This document shows, in pieces, positions 7,077 through 11,054 of a DNA stretch of 11,054 nt. Under the pieces are notes generated by a model. That model saw only the letters and a list, made by a program, of their open reading frames with translations. It was not told where the DNA came from and did not search any database. Every line of letters begins with the position of its first letter. The stretch's first letter is position 1. Source of the stretch: Spirochaetota bacterium (GTDB lineage Bacteria; Spirochaetota; Spirochaetia; DSM-27196; PWMO01); the NCBI GenBank assembly GCA_009908925.1, contig JAAAOH010000293.1, positions 1 to 11,054 on the forward strand. The letters run 5' to 3'. The position numbers and the translations under genes were made by a program.

Positions 7077-8012
7077 TTACTCCCACAGAACCCGGATGTA
7101 GAGAATCGCTGCAATCAAAGTGAGAACGATCATGAACAGCGATAACGCGGAGCCGTAGCCGAAATCGAGATTGTTGAGCGTGACGCGGTATATGTAGAGG
7201 CTCAACGGCTCGGTCGCCACCCCCGGCCCGCCCTTGGTGAGGGCGAAGGGGGTGTCGAAGACCTGTATGGCCACGATCGTGCGAAAGATGAGCGCGACCA
7301 GGATCGATGACTTCAGCTGCGGCAGGGTGATGTGAAGGAACGCCTGCAGCCGCGTGGTGCCATCGACCTTCCCCTGCTCGTAGAGCTGCCCCGGTATGGA
7401 CTGCAGTCCGGCAAGCAGAATCAGTGCCATGAAGGAAGCCGTCTTCCAGGTACTGGTGAACACCAGGGAGACCATGGCAAGGTCGGACTGCCCGAGGAAG
7501 AGGATGGGTTCCGTCACCAGCCCCAGTCGCAACAGGGTCCCGTTTACCAGGCCGTAACTGCTGTCGAGTATCCACGACCAGGTCAGCGCGCTCAGAGAGC
7601 GGGGCATCGCCCATGGAAGGATTACCGCCGCCCGTGCGACCCATCGCCCGGGGAACACCCGGTGCACGATGAGCGCCATCGCCAGACCAACGATAAGCGG
7701 GAATACGATGGTGCCGGTGCCGTAGATCGCCAGCACCTGCAGAGAGTGCCAGAACCGGCCGTCGGTGAGCATCTCCGCAAAGTGCTCGAGCCCCACGAAG
7801 GGAGTGCCCCGCTGGGGCATCGACAACTTCACGAAATGCATACTGAGGTAGATCGTCCGCCCGAGGGGATAGATCACCATCGCCAGCAGAAAGATCGTCG
7901 CCGGCGCCAGGAGAATGAAGATGAGCTCTCGCTCGCTCACGTCCCCGCGGCCGAGTCGCCTCAGGTTTTCAGCGCTGAAATGAGCCCGGACCCGTTCCAG
8001 TTTTCCGGCCAC
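7077..8012 (-). CDS. Carbohydrate ABC transporter permease, MalF type
   Basis: A 311-residue inner-membrane subunit. A basic amphipathic N-terminus is followed by a first helix at about residues 29-52, a periplasmic segment with the common 'FVGLEHFAEML' motif, then five further helices. The EAA loop is at about residues 208-233 ('YEQGKVDGTTRLQAFLHITLP'), and 'TKGGPG' (259-264) is characteristic of MalF/UgpA-like permeases. The start is GTG at 8012, chosen because AGGAG (8019-8023) lies 6 nt upstream. The 102-nt gap to the binding-protein gene holds two hairpins that probably lower its expression relative to the binding protein. It forms a heterodimer with the MalG-type permease encoded 3 nt downstream. 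Confidence 0.95.
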   Translation of the reverse strand: MAGKLERVRAHFSAENLRRLGRGDVSERELIFILLAPATIFLLAMVIYPLGRTIYLSMHFVKLSMPQRGTPFVGLEHFAEMLTDGRFWHSLQVLAIYGTGTIVFPLIVGLAMALIVHRVFPGRWVARAAVILPWAMPRSLSALTWSWILDSSYGLVNGTLLRLGLVTEPILFLGQSDLAMVSLVFTSTWKTASFMALILLAGLQSIPGQLYEQGKVDGTTRLQAFLHITLPQLKSSILVALIFRTIVAIQVFDTPFALTKGGPGVATEPLSLYIYRVTLNNLDFGYGSALSLFMIVLTLIAAILYIRVLWE

Positions 8013-8025
8013 ACGCCGCTCCTCT

Positions 8026-8054
8026 AAAACAGGGGCGGAAGCCGCCCGCGCTGT
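8026..8054 (-). terminator. Terminator-like hairpin between the binding-protein and permease genes
   Basis: On the minus strand a GC stem GGGCGG/CCGCCC (8033-8047) with a 3-nt loop is extended by ACAG/CTGT pairs across a 3-nt bulge, and is followed by TTTT (8026-8029). Only 14 nt separate it from the permease start. It looks like a partial intrinsic terminator (attenuator) that lets most transcripts stop after the abundant binding protein, with read-through into the permeases and glycosidases. Confidence 0.5.
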
Positions 8055-8081
8055 GCGGACAACCTCCAGCCCCGTTCATCG

Positions 8082-8102
8082 ACGACCACCTGCTGTGGTC
8101 GT
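8082..8102 (-). promoter_or_regulatory. Intercistronic stem-loop just after the binding-protein stop codon
   Basis: Perfect 8-bp arms ACGACCAC (8082-8089) and GTGGTCGT (8095-8102) surround a 5-nt loop, 12 nt after the stop of the binding-protein gene. No U-tract follows. By analogy with the malE-malF intercistronic repeats of E. coli it may block 3' exonucleases and stabilise the binding-protein message. Confidence 0.55.
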
Positions 8103-8114
8103 ACTGTCTCGCAC

Positions 8115-9425
8115 TTACTGGTACAGCGTCAGTTCCTCGAGCTCTTCGGCAGCGTCCGAGAGTGCCTCTTCGGCGGTCTTCTGTCCGCCAAGGGCCGCCG
8201 AAAGCTCGTTGCGAATGGCCGAGCTCACCTCACCGTAGGTCGGGCTCTTCGGCCGCGATTTACCGGTTGCAAGAATCGGTCGCACCTGCTCGAACCACGG
8301 GTTGGCCTCAATGACCTCTTCGTCTTCATATACCGACTTCATCGTCGGCATGTCACCGCGCACCAGTGCTGCCTGCTTCTGCCCCTCGAAGGAGGAAAGC
8401 TGCGAGATGACCTCCACGGCCAGCTCAGGCGCCTCGGAATTGGCATTCACGGCAAACTGGAAACCGCCGAGACAGACATTCGGGTCGTGGCCTTCGAATG
8501 CCGGTGGTGTCGAGACACCAACGTTACCCTGCACCGCAGACTCGTCGCTGTTCAGGCGTCCCCAGACGTAGGTCCAGTTCAGCATGAAAATTGCACGGCC
8601 GTCCTGAAAAATGACACGGCTGTCGTCGGTGCCGGTCTGTACGACGGCGTCGCTTGCGACATTATGTACCTTGGAGAGATCGATCATCATCTGAAGTGCC
8701 TCGACACCGGTTTCGTTGTCGATAACAACATTGCCGTTCTCGTCGAGGATCGAGCCTCCGTTGCCCCAGAGGAACTCGAGAAAGTTTGCGAGCAGTCCTT
8801 CGATGTTCGCTCCCTGGAAGGTGATACCGCGGAGATTAGGGTTATCCTCGCCCTCCTTGATGGTCTGAGCCATCTCGATCAGCTCGCTCCAGGTCTCGGG
8901 CGGTCCGTCGTAGTCGTACTTCTCGAGCAGGTCGGTGCGGTACCAGAACATCAGAGCGTCCGCGTCGCCAGGAAGCGCATAGAGCTCGCCGTCAACGCTG
9001 TTTGCGCTGATGTAGCTCTCGAGATACTCGTCCTTCTGAGACTGGCTCACGTAGTCGTCGAGCGGCAGTGCCCAGCCGGCGCTGGCAAACGTGGCAGGCC
9101 AGGTGACGTCCATGTGGACGGTGTCGGGCGTGCTCGCCTCGGCAGCGAACCGGGTCGTGTAGAAGTTCAGCTGCTCGCCCGATGTACCGGGAAGCGCCCG
9201 CAGGGTTACCTGCTCGTTCTCGATGTGCTCCGAAAGGACGTCGCGAAAGATAGCTTCGCGGTCGGTGCGGCTGTCAAAGGCGACCTGTACGGTCTGGTCC
9301 TCGGCTGCGGCGCCTTCACCCGCGCCTTCACCCTCGGCCTGCCCCGATGCGAACAGCATGGCGGGGCCGGCGAGCACGAGCACGGCGAACAACCCGAGTC
9401 GCTTCATCATTTTCCCAAGTCTCAT
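8115..9425 (-). CDS. ABC transporter sugar-binding protein (family 1) with non-lipoprotein leader
   Basis: A 436-residue extracytoplasmic solute-binding protein and the likely receptor for the permeases encoded directly downstream. The leader has a basic start (MRLGKMMKR), a hydrophobic core (residues 11-25) and a probable signal-peptidase I site around 'LFASGQ', followed by a Gly/Glu/Ala-rich linker (29-42). There is no lipobox cysteine, unlike the binding protein at 5-1285. Mature motifs include 'STPDTVHMDVTWPATFASAGWALPLDDY', here split as 'STPDTVHMDV' and 'ASAGWALPLDDY', then 'YALPGDADALMFWYRTDLL', 'WSELIEMAQTI' and 'FQDGRAIFMLNWTYVW', all usual for family-1 sugar-binding proteins. The first ATG (9425) is preferred over the internal Met6/Met7 because AAAGGAGG (9432-9439) is 6 nt before it. 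The GQ-containing leader style suggests a spirochaete. The ligand is unknown. Confidence 0.93.
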   Translation of the reverse strand: MRLGKMMKRLGLFAVLVLAGPAMLFASGQAEGEGAGEGAAAEDQTVQVAFDSRTDREAIFRDVLSEHIENEQVTLRALPGTSGEQLNFYTTRFAAEASTPDTVHMDVTWPATFASAGWALPLDDYVSQSQKDEYLESYISANSVDGELYALPGDADALMFWYRTDLLEKYDYDGPPETWSELIEMAQTIKEGEDNPNLRGITFQGANIEGLLANFLEFLWGNGGSILDENGNVVIDNETGVEALQMMIDLSKVHNVASDAVVQTGTDDSRVIFQDGRAIFMLNWTYVWGRLNSDESAVQGNVGVSTPPAFEGHDPNVCLGGFQFAVNANSEAPELAVEVISQLSSFEGQKQAALVRGDMPTMKSVYEDEEVIEANPWFEQVRPILATGKSRPKSPTYGEVSSAIRNELSAALGGQKTAEEALSDAAEELEELTLYQ

Positions 9426-9431
9426 AAAAAT

Positions 9432-9439
9432 CCTCCTTT
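9432..9439 (-). promoter_or_regulatory. Strong ribosome binding site of the binding-protein gene at 8115-9425
   Basis: AAAGGAGG on the minus strand, 6 nt before the ATG. It decides between this start and internal Met codons, and it abuts the 23-bp palindrome, sharing one base. A protein or hairpin at the palindrome could therefore affect translation as well as transcription. Confidence 0.85.
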
Positions 9440-9461
9440 ACTTTCTTTCCAAAAGAAAGTA
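9439..9461. promoter_or_regulatory. Putative operator copy 2 (perfect 10-bp inverted repeat, 23 bp), probable ROK regulator site
   Basis: The left arm TACTTTCTTT (9439-9448) and right arm AAAGAAAGTA (9452-9461) are exact reverse complements around a three-base centre. A related copy (19 of 23 positions) is at 1503-1525 before the other binding-protein gene. The site lies between the ROK gene and the transporter operon. Recurrence at two promoter regions favours a DNA operator over a purely RNA hairpin. The ROK protein from 9570-10760 is the natural candidate ligand. Confidence 0.65.
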
Positions 9462-9468
9462 TCGATGC

Positions 9469-9482
9469 GGCACGAACGTGCC
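9469..9482. repeat. 14-bp palindrome in the transporter promoter region
   Basis: GGCACG (9469-9474) and CGTGCC (9477-9482) are exact reverse complements around a 2-nt centre, 7 bp upstream of the 23-bp palindrome. It could bind a second regulator or form a small hairpin in the leader. I saw no second copy. Confidence 0.6.
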
Positions 9483-9486
9483 CTGT

Positions 9487-9515
9487 ATCGCACGGCGCGG
9501 TCATCGATGTACCAA
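9487..9515 (-). promoter_or_regulatory. Weak promoter candidate for the transporter-glycosidase operon
   Basis: TTGGTA (9510-9515, minus strand) with a 17-nt spacer and TGCGAT (9487-9492) is the best-spaced pair in the 144-nt gap, but the -10 is poor. An alternative -10, GATACT (9458-9463), overlaps the palindrome but has no good -35. Read-through from the regulator gene is also possible, as no convincing terminator follows it. Confidence 0.25.
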
Positions 9516-9569
9516 CGCCTAGTTCAAAGCTTGCACGCGCGGCTCGCGTCGAGCAACAGACGGTTTGGG

Positions 9570-10760
9570 TTAGATTTGCCCGATTTCTCGCCCGAAAAAC
9601 CGATCGAGAACGAGATCGGCGGCACCGTGGCAGGCGCGAAGCGGTTCGTAGGTCTGCGGGAGCACCGCGGCCGCCCCCTCGCTCAGACCGGGTGCGTCGG
9701 AGCCGAGGTATTTGTCGAGTGAGGCCGCGAGGAACTCCGAGAGCCAGCGGTGGCGCGAGACGATAAGGTAGGACTCGGGATTGAGCAGATTCGAAAGGGA
9801 GTGCACGGCCTGCGCGAACCGTCGCGCTGTCTCGCCGAGTTCGGGGCAGGCTTCTGATACCGGAGCCTCCTGCTCGGCAAGCGCCTCGCCGAATGAGGAA
9901 AGCGAGGAGAATCCGCACTCCCGCAGTGCCGCCTCCACCGCGCCCTCGGAGAGATAACTCTCGAGGCATCCATTCCATCCGGAGGCGCATTCGCGGCCGT
10001 CGGGGTCCAGCACCATGTGTCCGACCTCCAGCACCGTGCGCCCGCGGTTGGTGAGCACGCGACCGTCCTGCAGGAATGCCCCGCCGACGCCGGAACGGAT
10101 GAGAAAGGTCATCACCGACTGGTGGCCCGCTGCGCTCCCGTAGCGGTACTCACCGAGGGCGAGAACGGCGGTGTTGTTGTGAACATGCACGGGCCATCCG
10201 AACTCCCCCTCTATGCGTGCCGAAACGCCATAGCCGTCAAAGCCGGGGATTCTCGGATAGCGAACGATAGTTCCGGTCCCGATATCCACGATGCCCGGCG
10301 CGCCGACCCCGATCCCCAGCACCTTCTCCGGGTTCAACCCGGAGGACTCGGTCGCGCGACGCACCAGTGCCGATATCTCTCCCATCACGGCCTCGGCCTC
10401 GATGTCCGGCGGGGTCTCTATGACCTCACTGTAGATCGCCTCGCCGGAGAAGTCCGAGACCACCACGGCTGCCGAGCCCGACCAGAAATCGATTCCGATG
10501 ATGTACAGGCTCTCGGGTACCACACAGTAGAATGCGGGCTTTCGCCCCTTTCCGGCGGTCGCCGGACGGGCCGGGCTGCATTCGCGGATAATCCCGTCCT
10601 GCTGCAGCTGGGAGAAGATGCGGAACACGGTGGGTGGCTTGAGCCCCGTGATGTTTGCGACCTCGGACTGTGAGATCCCGCTGGTGCCGTGAATGAGGCT
10701 GAGAACCAGCTTCTCGTTTCGCTCCCGTACATCGTAGCTGCGAAGGGGCCGGCGGTTCAT
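9570..10760 (-). CDS. ROK-family transcriptional regulator (NagC/XylR-like)
   Basis: A 396-residue protein with an N-terminal winged helix-turn-helix (about residues 12-62; 'ISQSEVANITGLKPPTVFRIFSQL' holds the recognition helix, quoted here across residues 29-52) and a sugar-sensing ROK domain from about residue 86. ROK landmarks are 'GVGAPGIVD' (151-159), 'HNNTAVLALGEYRYG' (194-208) and the signature 'EVGHM' to 'GCLESY' (245-269). The kinase-type catalytic Asp after Asn is replaced by Asn196, as fits a regulator rather than a sugar kinase. In the zinc motif His248, Cys258 and Cys265 remain, but the middle Cys of C-x-C-G is Ser260. The ATG overlaps the LarA-like stop by ATGA, with GGGGAG upstream. 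It probably represses the downstream operon through the palindrome at 9439-9461 and is released by a sugar. Confidence 0.93.
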   Translation of the reverse strand: MNRRPLRSYDVRERNEKLVLSLIHGTSGISQSEVANITGLKPPTVFRIFSQLQQDGIIRECSPARPATAGKGRKPAFYCVVPESLYIIGIDFWSGSAAVVVSDFSGEAIYSEVIETPPDIEAEAVMGEISALVRRATESSGLNPEKVLGIGVGAPGIVDIGTGTIVRYPRIPGFDGYGVSARIEGEFGWPVHVHNNTAVLALGEYRYGSAAGHQSVMTFLIRSGVGGAFLQDGRVLTNRGRTVLEVGHMVLDPDGRECASGWNGCLESYLSEGAVEAALRECGFSSLSSFGEALAEQEAPVSEACPELGETARRFAQAVHSLSNLLNPESYLIVSRHRWLSEFLAASLDKYLGSDAPGLSEGAAAVLPQTYEPLRACHGAADLVLDRFFGREIGQI

Positions 10761-11054
10761 TCGTCGCTCTCCCCGCCCGCACCGCCCACACCGGCTATCG
10801 TTGCGTTCGCCACGGGCATGATGCCGACACGGGGGCGCTCAGAGCCACCGGGAGCCCACTCAGGGTGGCGCACCCGGACGGCGGCTACCGCCTCGTGGAT
10901 ACCGGCTGCGGTATCGAGCAGGAGCCGCTCCGCCTCCCGCGGCGACATATCCGTCACCCATGTCGTTCGAAAGCGCGTGGCCTCCCGTGCGATCTGGAAG
11001 GCCTTGTGCGGGCCGATACGGAAGCCCTCCGCCTCGAAGTCCTCGAGCGCCTGC
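10757..11054 (-). CDS. LarA-like (lactate racemase family) protein, C-terminal fragment, 5' end outside window
   Basis: The reading frame is open to the right edge, so the gene is truncated by the window and about 98 codons are visible. The fragment begins 'ALEDFEAEGFRIGPHKAFQI' and continues through 'WVTDMSPREAERLL' to 'RVGIMPVANATIAGV' and a Gly-rich tail. The 'G-F-x-(I/L)-G-x-H-K-A' stretch, the 'V-x-D-(L/M)-(S/P)-P' turn and the late 'MP-x-(A/G)-x-T-(I/L)' strand match the C-terminal domain of the LarA family as I recall it. That family uses a nickel-pincer cofactor to racemise or epimerise 2-hydroxyacids. The N-terminal catalytic histidines are outside the window, so activity cannot be judged. 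The GTG at 10957 is not a credible start because the family-like sequence continues upstream of it. The stop overlaps the ROK start by 4 nt. Confidence 0.7.
   Translation of the reverse strand, partial: QALEDFEAEGFRIGPHKAFQIAREATRFRTTWVTDMSPREAERLLLDTAAGIHEAVAAVRVRHPEWAPGGSERPRVGIMPVANATIAGVGGAGGESDE

Noticed and set aside
6214..7644. A 476-codon open frame on the minus strand overlapping both permease genes
   Set aside because: It lies out of frame within two clear permease genes, is His/Arg/Gly-rich with no domain-like pattern, and is a product of high-GC third-position bias.
10757..10957. A stand-alone 66-residue protein starting at GTG 10957
   Set aside because: The frame continues open to the window edge with family-like sequence upstream, so this is an internal codon of a truncated larger gene.
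1..11054. CRISPR arrays, tRNA or rRNA genes, insertion sequences or attachment sites
   Set aside because: No regularly spaced repeats, no tRNA-like cloverleaf, and no transposase or integrase frame was recognised.

Overview
The window is a high-GC, gene-dense stretch in which every credible gene lies on the minus strand, so the biological order runs from high to low coordinates. The host is most likely a free-living, possibly salt-tolerant member of the Spirochaetota. That is an inference from the acidic, Glu/Ala-rich secreted proteins, from the 'LFASGQAEG'-type leader of the second binding protein (a style common in Spirochaeta/Treponema binding proteins), and from strong AAAGGAGG-type ribosome binding sites. 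No rRNA or other taxonomic marker is present.

Layout, in order of transcription: (1) the C-terminal part of a LarA-like (nickel-dependent 2-hydroxyacid racemase family) protein enters from the right edge and overlaps by 4 nt (2) a ROK-family transcriptional regulator. After a 144-nt gap with a 23-bp palindrome come (3) an ABC sugar-binding protein, a 102-nt spacer with two hairpins, (4) a MalF-type permease, (5) a MalG-type permease, (6) a GH116 beta-glycosidase-like protein and (7) a GH31 alpha-glycosidase of the YihQ/sulfoquinovosidase type. Genes 4-7 are nearly contiguous (gaps of 3 and 7 nt, then a 4-nt overlap). A 256-nt intergenic region with two promoter candidates, a 13-bp dyad and a second copy of the palindrome then leads to (8) a second ABC sugar-binding lipoprotein, which is the first gene of a unit running off the left edge.

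The genes read as a carbohydrate uptake and hydrolysis locus. A glycoside is captured outside the cytoplasmic membrane, imported intact by a CUT1-type ABC transporter, and cleaved in the cytoplasm by one alpha- and one beta-acting glycosidase, neither with a signal peptide. No ATPase gene is present; such systems often share one encoded elsewhere. The ROK regulator is the obvious candidate controller: near-identical 23-bp palindromes (19/23) sit before both binding-protein genes.

The most interesting point is the GH31 enzyme. It aligns almost without gaps to E. coli YihQ (recalled from memory) and keeps both catalytic aspartates and three pocket residues, but two of the three sulfonate-contacting residues are replaced (Arg301 to Gln, Tyr508 to Phe). 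Together with the GH116 partner and no visible sulfoquinovose catabolism genes, this suggests a sulfoquinovosidase-like enzyme used on a different, probably non-sulfonated, glycoside.
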